From Candidatus Mnemosynella bozhongmuii (GTDB taxonomy: Archaea; Halobacteriota; Archaeoglobi; Mnemosynellales; Mnemosynellaceae): a stretch of 30,588 nt of DNA. The stretch covers positions 1-30,588 of the forward strand of contig JACIWD010000035.1 in NCBI GenBank assembly GCA_014361165.1, written 5' to 3'. Shown piece by piece: positions 6,899 through 14,171 of this stretch (its first letter is position 1; every line of letters starts with the position of its first letter). The notes below the pieces were generated by a model. The model worked only from the letters and a program-made list of their open reading frames with translations. It made no database searches and was not told where the DNA came from. Position numbers and translations under genes: made by a program.

Positions 6899-8083
6899 AT
6901 GCTTCTGCTTTACCATTCCGAAGATCCTGCCGCTCAGAATATGGTGTCGCAGCTTCTGAAGATTGCTGAGTGGAGAAGAGAGGGTGAATTCTTCATTCAC
7001 GGGAATTTCCATCTTCTCGAAATTGATGAGAGGATTGCAAATCTTGAGAAGCTTGAGGCAAGAAAATTCGGAGATTTCGACAGCATGATGATTCTCTCAA
7101 GGCACGCATCTAAGAGCGGAAACAGAGTTGTGACAACCCATTTCACCGGAAAGATAGCGGAGGATGACTTCAGAATATCGGTTCCAGCTCCGGAACTTCA
7201 GTTCTCTCTGATGAGAGAGCTGAAAAAGAGAATTCCAGATGATTTCGCTCTGTCTCTTGAATGCACGCATCACGGGCCCTATGAGACGGATGTTCCCTCG
7301 CTTTTCGTAGAAATCGGGAGCACCGAGAGCGAGTGGAGAAACAGAGAAGTTGCCCACAGTGTTGCAATGAGCATTCTTGAGATGAAAATCGAGAACCCGC
7401 CGATTGTCTGCGTTTCCTTTGGAGGAGGGCATTATGCTCCGAGACAGACAAAAATTCTTCTGAGAGGAGCCTCAGCATTTGCCCATATCGTTCCGAATCA
7501 TCTTGTGGGGATGATGACAGAAGAGAGGATTGAGAAGCTCTTTGAAATCTCCAGGACAGTTTTCTGCCATCTGGACAGAAAGTCCATGAATTCTGAGATG
7601 AGGAGGACTCTCGAAGCTCTTCTCGAAAATTACATCCAGATATCAGAGGGAAATCTCATGATGAAGCCGAGAGGCGAGGTTTACAGAAGGATTGCTGAGG
7701 TCATTGAGAATCCGGTTCTGACAGAGAGGGTCAATGAGAGCTCTCAGGAGTTTCATCGCTTCTCGAAGGAGCTCTTCAACATTGTGATGAGTGTTGATGC
7801 GGAGAGAGCAAAGAAGATTCTATCCGAAAACTGCGGAGCTTATTCGAGGGATGGGAGCATCCTCATGTGCTCTCAGGAAGAGCTTCGGAAAGTTCTTGTG
7901 AGTTTTCTTGAACTCCTCTCCTCAAAATACTCCATCAGAGTTGATGAGGGGAGAGGTCTCATCCTTGAGAAACATTCAGGAGGAAAGATTATAAATAATT
8001 CAGGAAGGATTAAAGAAGTGAGATTGAGTGGAGAGCTTATGGAAATTCTGAAGGGTGGAGGTCTGGATGGAGTCGATAATTAG
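6899..8083 (+). CDS. dtdA: D-aminoacyl-tRNA deacylase, archaeal DTD2 type
   Basis: DTD2 removes D-amino acids wrongly attached to tRNA. The recognisable core includes LECTHHGPYETDVPSLFVE, then IGSTESEWRN and SFGGGHYAPR, the metal- and tRNA-handling motifs of the archaeal/plant (GEK1) family. The product is 394 residues, whereas compact archaeal members are about 270. The last ~120 residues form an extension also hinted at in longer euryarchaeal homologues; I see no catalytic motif in it. The ATG at 6899 has no ribosome site and fits a leaderless start. Its 3' end overlaps the ftsZ start by 17 bp and contains the ftsZ ribosome site, so ftsZ is translationally coupled to it. Confidence 0.88.
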   Translation: MLLLYHSEDPAAQNMVSQLLKIAEWRREGEFFIHGNFHLLEIDERIANLEKLEARKFGDFDSMMILSRHASKSGNRVVTTHFTGKIAEDDFRISVPAPELQFSLMRELKKRIPDDFALSLECTHHGPYETDVPSLFVEIGSTESEWRNREVAHSVAMSILEMKIENPPIVCVSFGGGHYAPRQTKILLRGASAFAHIVPNHLVGMMTEERIEKLFEISRTVFCHLDRKSMNSEMRRTLEALLENYIQISEGNLMMKPRGEVYRRIAEVIENPVLTERVNESSQEFHRFSKELFNIVMSVDAERAKKILSENCGAYSRDGSILMCSQEELRKVLVSFLELLSSKYSIRVDEGRGLILEKHSGGKIINNSGRIKEVRLSGELMEILKGGGLDGVDN

Positions 8084-9152
8084 GGATGCATTAAGCAGAA
8101 TGGAACAGAGCGAGAAGAATTCTTATGATGCTGACAGAGAAATAGAGGAAGTCCTCAGAAGTGTCAGGACGGTCATAAAGGTCATCGGATGCGGTGGCGG
8201 GGGCTCGAATACAATTCAGAGGATGATGGAAGAGGGAATTCACGGAGCAGAGCTTATAGCTGTTAACACCGATGCTCAGCATCTTCTTCACATCAGAGCG
8301 CAGAGGAAGATACTCATAGGAAAGAAGATAACAAGAGGTCTCGGAGCAGGCTCGATTCCGCAGATAGGGGAGCAGGCTGCAAGAGAGAGCGAATCTGTTC
8401 TGAGAGAGGTAATAGAGGGAACCGACATGCTCTTCATAACCTGCGGTCTGGGTGGAGGCACCGGAACCGGTTCGGCACCGGTTATAGCTGAGATTGCGAA
8501 AGATCTTGGAGTTCTTACCATTGCAATCGTGACACTTCCGTTCACGGTGGAGGGAGCTGTCAGAAGATCAAACGCCGAGGTCGGTCTCGAGAAGCTGAGA
8601 GAGGTCGCCGATACTGTTATAGTGATTCCGAATGACAAGCTTCTTGAAGTGGCTCCAAAACTTCCTCTCCAGGCAGCCTTCAAGGTTGCGGATGAGGTTC
8701 TGATGAGAGCTGTCAAGGGAATCACAGAGCTCATAACAAGACCCGGACTGGTAAATCTTGACTTTGCGGATGTCAAGACAGTCATGGAGAATGGCGGAGT
8801 TGCGATGATAGGGCTTGGAGAAGGAAGAGGTCCAGAGAAAGCCATGGAATCTGTTAAAAGAGCACTGAACAGTCCGCTTCTCGATGTTGACATTTCGGGT
8901 GCAACCGCAGCCCTTATAAATGTCGTCGGTGGACCTGACATGACCGTGAGCGAGGCTGAAGAGGTTGTTCAGGAGGTCTACGAGCATATTGATCCTGAAG
9001 CAAGAGTTATCTGGGGAGCATCGATAGATCCGGAGCTTGAGGATACCATGAAGACAATGCTTATAATCACGGGTGTGAAATCACCTCAGATTTACGGTAG
9101 ATTTAAATCCTCAACTGTCAAAGAATACGGAATCGATTTCATAAGGAGGTAA
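8067..9152 (+). CDS. ftsZ: Cell division GTPase FtsZ
   Basis: This 361-residue tubulin-like GTPase polymerises into the division ring at mid-cell. It has the nucleotide-binding VIGCGGGGSNT near residue 39, the tubulin signature GGGTGTG at 129-135, and a T7-loop region around NLDFADVKTVM. The C-terminus is short (SSTVKEYGIDFIRR), with no long linker, as in archaeal FtsZ1-type proteins. A GTG at 8055 is in frame, but GGAGGT at 8057-8062 sits 4 nt before the ATG at 8067, which decides the start. It overlaps the dtdA end and leads into secE-spt5-rpl11, an order known in Euryarchaeota. Confidence 0.95.
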   Translation: MESIIRDALSRMEQSEKNSYDADREIEEVLRSVRTVIKVIGCGGGGSNTIQRMMEEGIHGAELIAVNTDAQHLLHIRAQRKILIGKKITRGLGAGSIPQIGEQAARESESVLREVIEGTDMLFITCGLGGGTGTGSAPVIAEIAKDLGVLTIAIVTLPFTVEGAVRRSNAEVGLEKLREVADTVIVIPNDKLLEVAPKLPLQAAFKVADEVLMRAVKGITELITRPGLVNLDFADVKTVMENGGVAMIGLGEGRGPEKAMESVKRALNSPLLDVDISGATAALINVVGGPDMTVSEAEEVVQEVYEHIDPEARVIWGASIDPELEDTMKTMLIITGVKSPQIYGRFKSSTVKEYGIDFIRR

Positions 9153-9159
9153 AGCCGGG

Positions 9160-9351
9160 TTGAGGGAGAGCTCAGTCAGGCTTCCGGGATGGCTGGCAGA
9201 ATACATCAGAGTTCTAAGGATGGCCAGGAAGCCGACGAAAGAGGAGTTCAAGATGGTTGCAAAGGTTTCCATTGCCGGAATTGCAATCATAGGGACAATA
9301 GGATTTCTGATCTATCTCATCATGGTTGAGCTTCCTAAGATGTTTCTCTGA
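9160..9351 (+). CDS. secE: Preprotein translocase subunit SecE (Sec61 gamma)
   Basis: The 63-residue protein has the one-helix SecE layout: an amphipathic stretch with EYIRVLRMARKPTKEEF, then a single membrane helix (AGIAIIGTIGFLIYLIMV). It braces SecY in the protein-conducting channel of the plasma membrane. The start codon is TTG at 9160. AAGGAGGT at 9143-9150, inside the ftsZ 3' end, is the ribosome site, with 9 nt spacing, and no ATG fits. It lies between ftsZ and spt5, the usual archaeal position. Confidence 0.93.
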   Translation: MRESSVRLPGWLAEYIRVLRMARKPTKEEFKMVAKVSIAGIAIIGTIGFLIYLIMVELPKMFL

Positions 9352-9362
9352 GGTGAACTGAA

Positions 9363-9839
9363 GTGGAGGAGAGCGGTGCCGGGGAATCAAAGATATATGT
9401 TGTGAAGACAACCGTAAATCAGGAGAGGGCTGTTGCAAACCTCATAGCCATGAGTGCCGAGAAGAGGGGCTATGACATAAGAGCGATTCTGGTTCCGGAT
9501 GATCTCAGAGGATACATTCTTGTTGAAGCGGGTTCTCCCGAGGATGTTGCCCTCTCCATTCAGGGCATTCCTCATGCAAGGGGAATTGTCAAGGGCAGTG
9601 CATCTCTCAGCGAGGTTGAACACTTCCTGACTCCAAAGCCTGCTGTGGCCGGAATCTCTGAGGGCATGATCGTCGAGATAATCTCGGGACCCTTCAAGGG
9701 TGAGAAGGCAATAGTTAAGAGGGTTGACAAAAGCCATGAGGAGATAACAGTTGAGCTCTTCGAGTCGATTGTTCCGATACCCGTTACGGTTAGAGGAGAT
9801 CATGTTAGGGTGATAAGCAAAGAGAGTGAAGAGGAGTGA
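9363..9839 (+). CDS. spt5: Transcription elongation factor Spt5 (NusG family)
   Basis: This protein binds the RNA polymerase clamp, with Spt4 as partner, and increases processivity. The 158 residues comprise an NGN domain (about 10-90, IYVVKTTVNQERAVANLIA to AR.GIVKG) and a KOW domain (about 95-150, GMIVEIISGPFKGEKAIV). Length is typical of archaeal Spt5. The start is GTG at 9363 behind GAGGTG (9350-9355); about ten residues precede the conserved NGN start. It is 11 bp after secE and 11 bp before rpl11, so it belongs to the same operon. Confidence 0.93.
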   Translation: MEESGAGESKIYVVKTTVNQERAVANLIAMSAEKRGYDIRAILVPDDLRGYILVEAGSPEDVALSIQGIPHARGIVKGSASLSEVEHFLTPKPAVAGISEGMIVEIISGPFKGEKAIVKRVDKSHEEITVELFESIVPIPVTVRGDHVRVISKESEEE

Positions 9840-9850
9840 GGTGAGTTTGG

Positions 9851-10330
9851 ATGGCTGAGGTTGTTGAGGTTCTTGTTCCGGGCGGAAGAGCAACACCGGG
9901 ACCGCCGCTGGGTCCAGCACTCGGACCTCTCGGTGTGAATGTCAAGGCTGTGGTCGATAAGATAAATGAGAAGACTGCTGAATTCGAGGGAATGCAGGTG
10001 CCTGTGAAGGTCATAGTTCAGCCAGATGGATCATTTGAAATAGAGGTGGGAGTTCCTCCAACGACAGCGCTCATCAAGAAGGAGCTCGGCATAGAGAAGG
10101 GCTCTGGAGAGACGCCGAGGAATGTTGTTGGAAATCTGAGCTTCGAACAGGTGATAAAGATTGCAGAGATAAAGAGGGAGAAGATGCTTGCGAACTCTCT
10201 AAAGAGTGCATGCAAGGAAGTCGTGGGAGCATGCCAGTCCATGGGTGTGACAATAGATGGAAAGACTCCAAAGGAGGTTATGAGGGAGATAGAAGAAGGA
10301 AAGTATGACCATTTCTTCGAGAACCGATAA
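9851..10330 (+). CDS. rpl11: Large ribosomal subunit protein uL11
   Basis: The 159-residue protein binds the GTPase-centre RNA of 23S rRNA at the stalk base. The proline-rich N-terminal block GGRATPGPPLGPALGPLG is diagnostic, followed by the N-terminal domain and the C-terminal RNA-binding domain with the VVGACQSMGVTIDGK region. The ATG at 9851 follows GAGGTGA (9838-9844). It closes the ftsZ-secE-spt5 run, and an 87-nt gap with two hairpins separates it from rpl1. Confidence 0.95.
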   Translation: MAEVVEVLVPGGRATPGPPLGPALGPLGVNVKAVVDKINEKTAEFEGMQVPVKVIVQPDGSFEIEVGVPPTTALIKKELGIEKGSGETPRNVVGNLSFEQVIKIAEIKREKMLANSLKSACKEVVGACQSMGVTIDGKTPKEVMREIEEGKYDHFFENR

Positions 10331-10339
10331 GTTAAAATA

Positions 10340-10363
10340 GGGGATATCCCCTTTCATTCTTCT
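10340..10363 (+). terminator. 12-bp palindrome followed by pyrimidine tract
   Basis: GGGGATATCCCC (10340-10351) is a perfect palindrome followed by TTTCATTCTTCT. It lies 9 bp after the rpl11 stop and could be a partial terminator, a processing signal or an attenuator between rpl11 and rpl1. A TATA-like TTAAAATA just before it (10332-10339) could also start a separate rpl1 mRNA. The role is inference. Confidence 0.35.
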
Positions 10364-10371
10364 ACTTTAAC

Positions 10372-10407
10372 CCGTAGGAGAACGTGAAGTTCGCATCACT
10401 ACGGAGG
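10372..10407 (+). promoter_or_regulatory. Hairpin overlapping the rpl1 ribosome site, candidate uL1 autoregulatory element
   Basis: CCGTAG (10372-10377) pairs perfectly with CTACGG (10399-10404). Inside, GAAC (10380-10383) pairs with GTTC (10389-10392). The two helices are joined by an asymmetric internal loop (GA opposite GCATCA), which is the general shape of uL1 binding sites on rRNA and mRNA. The ribosome site GGAGG (10403-10407) starts within the outer helix, so the fold would hinder translation. Autogenous control by uL1 is known in archaea and bacteria; this exact site is inferred. Confidence 0.5.
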
Positions 10408-10417
10408 CATGAGAGAA

Positions 10418-11056
10418 ATGGTTGATGAAAAACTCGTTGAAGCTGTGAAGAAAGCAATAGAGCAGGCTCCTGAAAGAAGGTTTGAGGAGAGCGTTGATCT
10501 CGCGATAAATTTGAAAGATGTTGATTTAAACAAGCCCCAGAACAGGATTGACGAGCAGATAATTCTTCCGCATGGAAGAGGAAAAGAACCAAAAATTGCA
10601 ATTTTTGCAAAAGGAGAACTTGCACTCAAAGCAAAAGAGCTGGGACTCATTGTAATAAATCCCGATGAGATAGAGGAGCTTGCCAAGGAGAAGAAGAGAA
10701 TGAAGAAGCTCGCTTCAGAAGTTTCCTTCTTCCTTTCCGATACTCAGTACATGCCGCTCATCGGAAGACATCTCGGTATCATCCTCGGTCCAAGAGGAAA
10801 AATGCCAATTCCTGTTCCTCCAAATGCAGATCTTAAAGCCATTGTGGAGAGGCTCAGGAAAACGGTAAGAGTGAGAAGCAGAAACAATCCAACCTTTCAC
10901 GTTCCGGTTGGCACAAGATCCATGCCTCCAGAAAAGATAGCAGAAAATATAGAGGCGGTTCTGAACAGAATAGAGAGCAAGCTCGAAAGAGGGACTCAAA
11001 ATATCCGCTCTGTTTATGTTAAAACAACGATGGGACCTGCTGTGAGGGTGATGTAA
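10418..11056 (+). CDS. rpl1: Large ribosomal subunit protein uL1
   Basis: The 212-residue protein forms the mobile L1 stalk at the E site and often represses its own mRNA. The sequence runs from an N-terminal helix (LVEAVKKAIEQAPERRF) through ESVDLAINLKDVDLNKPQNR to the hinge and distal domain with LGIILGPRGKMPIPV. The conserved C-terminal T-MGPAVRVM ends the protein. An in-frame ATG at 10409 lies one base from GGAGG, too close. The ATG at 10418 has 10-nt spacing and gives the usual archaeal length. The stop abuts the rpl10 ATG without a gap, indicating coupling. Confidence 0.95.
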   Translation: MVDEKLVEAVKKAIEQAPERRFEESVDLAINLKDVDLNKPQNRIDEQIILPHGRGKEPKIAIFAKGELALKAKELGLIVINPDEIEELAKEKKRMKKLASEVSFFLSDTQYMPLIGRHLGIILGPRGKMPIPVPPNADLKAIVERLRKTVRVRSRNNPTFHVPVGTRSMPPEKIAENIEAVLNRIESKLERGTQNIRSVYVKTTMGPAVRVM

Positions 11057-12067
11057 ATGCAGAGTGAGGCACGGGAGATTCCGCAGTGGAAGATTGAAGA
11101 GGTTAAGAGAATTGAGGAGCTCGTGAAGAGCTCAAAAGTGGTTGGAATTGTTGGAATAAGGGGCATTCCCTCCAGACAGCTTCAGGAGATGAGAAAATCT
11201 CTGAGAGATGTTGCGAGATTCAGGGTTTTCAAGAACAGCCTTATTTTAAGAGCTCTCGATAACTGCGGTGGTAAGCTTCAGGAGCTGAAGAATTTTGTCG
11301 AGGATCAAACCGCAATTCTGGTTTCTGATGTGAATCCCTTCAAGCTATACAAGATTCTTGAGGCAACGAAGAAGCCATATCCAATAAAGGCAGGACAGGT
11401 TGCTCCGCATGATATAGTCGTTGAAAAAGGACCCACCAATCTAAAACCTGGTCCAGTAGTCGGTGAGCTTCAGAATGCAGGAATTCCTGCGGGAATAGAT
11501 AAGGGTAAAGTTGTGATAAGGGAGACGAAGGTTGTTGCCAAGAAAGGAGATGTAATCTCGCCTCAGCTGGCCTCCGCTCTTGCAAGACTTGAAATATATC
11601 CCATGGAAGTGGGTCTCAATCTGAGAGCGGTTTATGAGGATGGAGTCATCTTCAGAGCTGAAGATCTCAGGATTGACACTCAGAAAGTCTTCTCAGACTT
11701 TGTAAATGCTCATCTGAATGCATTCAAGGTTGCTCTGTTTGCAGCAATTCCAACGAGAGAGACCATTGTTCCGCTGATTCAGAGAGCAGTCACCGAGGCA
11801 AGGAATCTTGCAATAAATGCAGCGATATTCGAGAGAGATGTCATGGAGGATATCCTGAGAGTTGCGTCTTCGAGAGCTCTCTCGATTGTCTCACTGCTTC
11901 CGGAAGATGCACTTGACGACGAGCTCAGAGGAATGAGGACTTCTGTGATCAGAGAGGAAAAGAGAGAGGAAGAGAAGAAAGAGGAAGAAAAGAAGGAGGA
12001 AGAGGAGGAGAAGAAAGAGGAAGAGGAAGAAGCAGGAATTGCAGGTCTTGGAGCATTATTCGGGTAA
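11057..12067 (+). CDS. rpl10: Large ribosomal subunit protein uL10 (P0), stalk base
   Basis: The 336-residue protein anchors L12 dimers to 23S rRNA beside uL11 and recruits translation factors. Seen are the N-terminal rRNA-binding domain (VVGIVGIRGIPSRQLQEMRK), the archaeal insertion (LKPGPVVGELQNAGIPAGI) and the L12-binding helical spine. The tail is a long Glu/Lys run ending AGIAGLGALFG, the factor-recruiting tip. It starts directly at the rpl1 stop. The last ~92 nt are identical to the end of rpl12, including silent positions. Length is typical for archaeal P0. Confidence 0.95.
   Translation: MQSEAREIPQWKIEEVKRIEELVKSSKVVGIVGIRGIPSRQLQEMRKSLRDVARFRVFKNSLILRALDNCGGKLQELKNFVEDQTAILVSDVNPFKLYKILEATKKPYPIKAGQVAPHDIVVEKGPTNLKPGPVVGELQNAGIPAGIDKGKVVIRETKVVAKKGDVISPQLASALARLEIYPMEVGLNLRAVYEDGVIFRAEDLRIDTQKVFSDFVNAHLNAFKVALFAAIPTRETIVPLIQRAVTEARNLAINAAIFERDVMEDILRVASSRALSIVSLLPEDALDDELRGMRTSVIREEKREEEKKEEEKKEEEEEKKEEEEEAGIAGLGALFG
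11972..12063 (+). repeat. 92-nt perfect direct repeat, copy 1 (rpl10 tail)
   Basis: Positions 11972-12063 match 12328-12419 base for base. The repeat encodes the acidic stalk tail and its conserved AGIAGLGALF end. The complete lack of silent differences suggests recent gene conversion or duplication between the two tails. Confidence 0.9.
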
Positions 12068-12108
12068 TGATTTGAAGTAAGGAGAATAATTAGGGTGAGG
12101 TGTTAAAA

Positions 12109-12423
12109 ATGGAATATGTGTATGCGGCTTTGTTGCTTCATAGTGCAGGTAAAGAGATAAACGAGGAAAATGTTACAGCAGTGCTTCGTGCAGCAGGAGT
12201 AGAGGTAGATGAGGTTAGAGTGAAGGCTCTTGTAGCCGCGCTCGAGGACGTTGATATCGAGGAGGCAATTTCCTCTGCTGTGGTTGCTCCCGCTGCAAGC
12301 GCTCCTGCAGCAGCTCCTGCATCCGAGGAGAAGAAAGAGGAAGAAAAGAAGGAGGAAGAGGAGGAGAAGAAAGAGGAAGAGGAAGAAGCAGGAATTGCAG
12401 GTCTTGGAGCATTATTCGGATAG
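12109..12423 (+). CDS. rpl12: Ribosomal stalk protein P1 (archaeal L12)
   Basis: The 104-residue acidic protein forms dimers on the uL10 spine and recruits elongation factors. Its N-terminal helical dimerisation domain reads MEYVYAALLLHSAGKEINEE, then comes an Ala/Pro hinge (VAPAASAPAAAPA), then the charged tail ending GIAGLGALFG. A GTG at 12100 is in frame, but the ATG at 12109 starts at the conserved MEYVYAALLL and has GAGGTG (12097-12102) upstream. It is the last gene of the stalk operon and its end overlaps the convergent flavoprotein by 12 bp. Confidence 0.95.
   Translation: MEYVYAALLLHSAGKEINEENVTAVLRAAGVEVDEVRVKALVAALEDVDIEEAISSAVVAPAASAPAAAPASEEKKEEEKKEEEEEKKEEEEEAGIAGLGALFG
12328..12419 (+). 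repeat. 92-nt perfect direct repeat, copy 2 (rpl12 tail)
   Basis: This is the second copy of the stalk-tail repeat, identical to 11972-12063. The unit begins in the Glu/Lys run and ends one base before the rpl12 final codon is complete. Here the last Gly codon is GGA, in rpl10 GGG. Confidence 0.9.
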
Positions 12424-13776
12424 CTCCGCTATCCGCTGTGCTGCAACAATCCCGGTGACTGCAGAGTTCACTATATCTCTGCTGACTCCTGCACCGTCAC
12501 CGATTGTGAAGAGTCCGCTGATCGATGTTTCAAATCCCTCCCTCACTTCCATTCTTATAGCCGAGAATTTTATCTCCGGAGCATAGAGGAGCGTTGAGGA
12601 GGAGGCAACTCCGGGAACAACCCTGTCGAGCATCTCAAGACCCTCAATGATGTCCTGAACAATTCTGTGGGGCAGAGCCATGGAAATGTCACCGGGAGTG
12701 ACATCTCTCAGAGTTGGTTTGACGAAACTTCTCTGAATTCTTTCCCAGGTCGATCTTCTTCCCTCAATCAAATCTCCGAGCCTCTGAATTATTGGTTTTC
12801 CTCCTCCAATTGTCATGGAGAGCTGCGCTATTGAATTTCCGTATTCTGTGGTGTTCTCAACAGGTTCGGTTAGCTGAACCGTGACGAGAAAGGCAAAGTT
12901 TGTGTTCTCCGATCTCATCGATCTCAGAGAGTGGCCGTTAACACCAACTCCAGCGTCATAGGTGTCAATCACCACAAAGCCATTCGGACAGGTGCAGAAA
13001 GTTCTCACGAGATCATCATAGGTGGGAGTCCTCATCCTGAATTTCGGGTCCCAGCTGATGGATGTGAGCTCATCATAGATAACTGCGGGAATCTCAACTC
13101 TCACACCAACGTCTATTGGCATGAATCTGTAGGAAATTCCGAGCTTTTCAGCTATCCTCATCAACCACTGAGAGCCCTTTCTCCCGGGAGCGAGAACGAG
13201 AAAGTCCGAAGAGATTTTCGAACCGTCATCAAGTGTCACGATTTTCTCGCTGCCTCTCAGCTCAACGTCAAGAACCCTCTTTTCCGTGAGAATTCTCACA
13301 CCTCTTTTCTCAAGCTCCATCTCGATTGACCTTATCACATCGACAAGCAGATCAGAGCCCACGTGCCTCTGGCGAACAGGAATGAATTCTATTGAGGCTG
13401 CCGCAGCCCTTCTTCTGAGCTCCTCGCTATCGCCAAGATATATCTCTCCTGGAGCACCGTGCCTGAGAAAGATTTCATCCACCATTTTTATCAGTTCCCA
13501 TGCTCTCTGCTCATCCATAAATTCCAGCAGATCTCCTCCAATCGAGGGATGGAGATTCAGCTTTCCATCCGACATTCCTCCTGCTCCTCCAACTCCATGA
13601 ACAACATCGCAGAGCTTGCAGTGAACACATTTCTTCCCTTCCTTCACCGGACATCTTCTCTCCTCAATTCTCTTTCCTGCTTCAATGATGGTTATTTGAA
13701 ATTTCTCGCTCTTGGAGAGCTCATAGGCGCAGAACAGACCGGCCGGACCAGCACCAACAATAACAACTCTTTTCAT
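12412..13776 (-). CDS. COG2509-type FAD-dependent dehydrogenase
   Basis: The 454-residue flavoprotein starts with an FAD-binding Rossmann motif, VVIVGAGPAGLFCAYEL. It then has a Cys-rich segment (RRCPVKEGKKCVHCKLCDVV) followed by GVGGAGGMSDGKLN, a pattern typical of uncharacterised COG2509 dehydrogenases. The C-terminus shows a second FAD contact (GLFTIGDGAGVSRDIV). The Cys cluster might hold metal or act in redox, which is unproven. An open frame reaches 13938, but the Rossmann fold begins at the ATG at 13776. A TATA at 13801-13808 places the mRNA start almost on that ATG. Substrate is unknown. A 16-bp palindrome lies between TATA and start. Confidence 0.8.
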   Translation of the reverse strand: MKRVVIVGAGPAGLFCAYELSKSEKFQITIIEAGKRIEERRCPVKEGKKCVHCKLCDVVHGVGGAGGMSDGKLNLHPSIGGDLLEFMDEQRAWELIKMVDEIFLRHGAPGEIYLGDSEELRRRAAAASIEFIPVRQRHVGSDLLVDVIRSIEMELEKRGVRILTEKRVLDVELRGSEKIVTLDDGSKISSDFLVLAPGRKGSQWLMRIAEKLGISYRFMPIDVGVRVEIPAVIYDELTSISWDPKFRMRTPTYDDLVRTFCTCPNGFVVIDTYDAGVGVNGHSLRSMRSENTNFAFLVTVQLTEPVENTTEYGNSIAQLSMTIGGGKPIIQRLGDLIEGRRSTWERIQRSFVKPTLRDVTPGDISMALPHRIVQDIIEGLEMLDRVVPGVASSSTLLYAPEIKFSAIRMEVREGFETSISGLFTIGDGAGVSRDIVNSAVTGIVAAQRIAELSE

Positions 13777-14171
13777 CAGGGTGATCTCTCTCGCGAGAGA
13801 GTTTATAGTTTTGCGTCGAAGGGGGTTAAGTTCAGCAACAGAGCCTTTTTTGGTATATGCATTCCTGACGTTTGCAGAGTGATGTATTACTCTAAATTTT
13901 CTCTCCGCAACAACATTGAACCTTTGGAGAGAAGTCACTCATCTCAATGGAGAAGAAGCGGAGAAATCTATTAGAAACTGGAATCTATTCTGCAAACTCT
14001 TCTTGTTCTATTACAACCATCTGAGGTGGTTATGTTGACATGTCCGTAGTTTAGGTATAAAGAGACACAAAGTTTTGAATCTCATTGGAAAATCCGGAGA
14101 TATTCTCTCACCAACACTAAGTTAGCAGACCTGTCGAAGGGGTTAAATTTGAAGAAGGATAAGAGTAAATC
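13777..14171. other. 395-bp gap with several inverted repeats
   Basis: No convincing gene is seen. Beyond the flavoprotein promoter there is a near-palindrome AGAGTGATGTATTACTCT (13876-13893), and an 8-bp stem TTCTCTCC/GGAGAGAA (13899-13906 and 13926-13933) with a 19-nt loop. A third is a 7-bp stem with triloop TGA, including one G-T pair (14015-14031). A TATA-like GGTTAAATT lies at about 14139-14149 for the next gene. The gap is long for this compact window and could hold a small RNA, but nothing recognisable was found. Confidence 0.4.
13786..13808 (-). promoter_or_regulatory. TATA box plus 16-bp palindromic operator candidate
   Basis: CTCTCTCGCGAGAGAG (13786-13801) is a perfect palindrome. 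It lies between the TATA-like CTATAAAC (minus strand, 13801-13808) and the flavoprotein ATG at 13776. This placement is typical of repressor sites that block polymerase loading. Binding is inferred. Confidence 0.5.

Noticed and set aside
8288..8941. 217-codon minus-strand ORF within ftsZ
   Set aside because: It is wholly antisense to a clear FtsZ coding frame; long shadow frames arise from the codon bias here.
12251..12586. Arg/Lys-rich ORF over the rpl12 end
   Set aside because: It is the out-of-frame reading of the GAG/AAG repeat encoding the acidic tail.
13777..13938. Extended N-terminus for the COG2509 flavoprotein
   Set aside because: The extra 54 codons precede the Rossmann motif, cross the TATA and palindrome, and lack a ribosome site.
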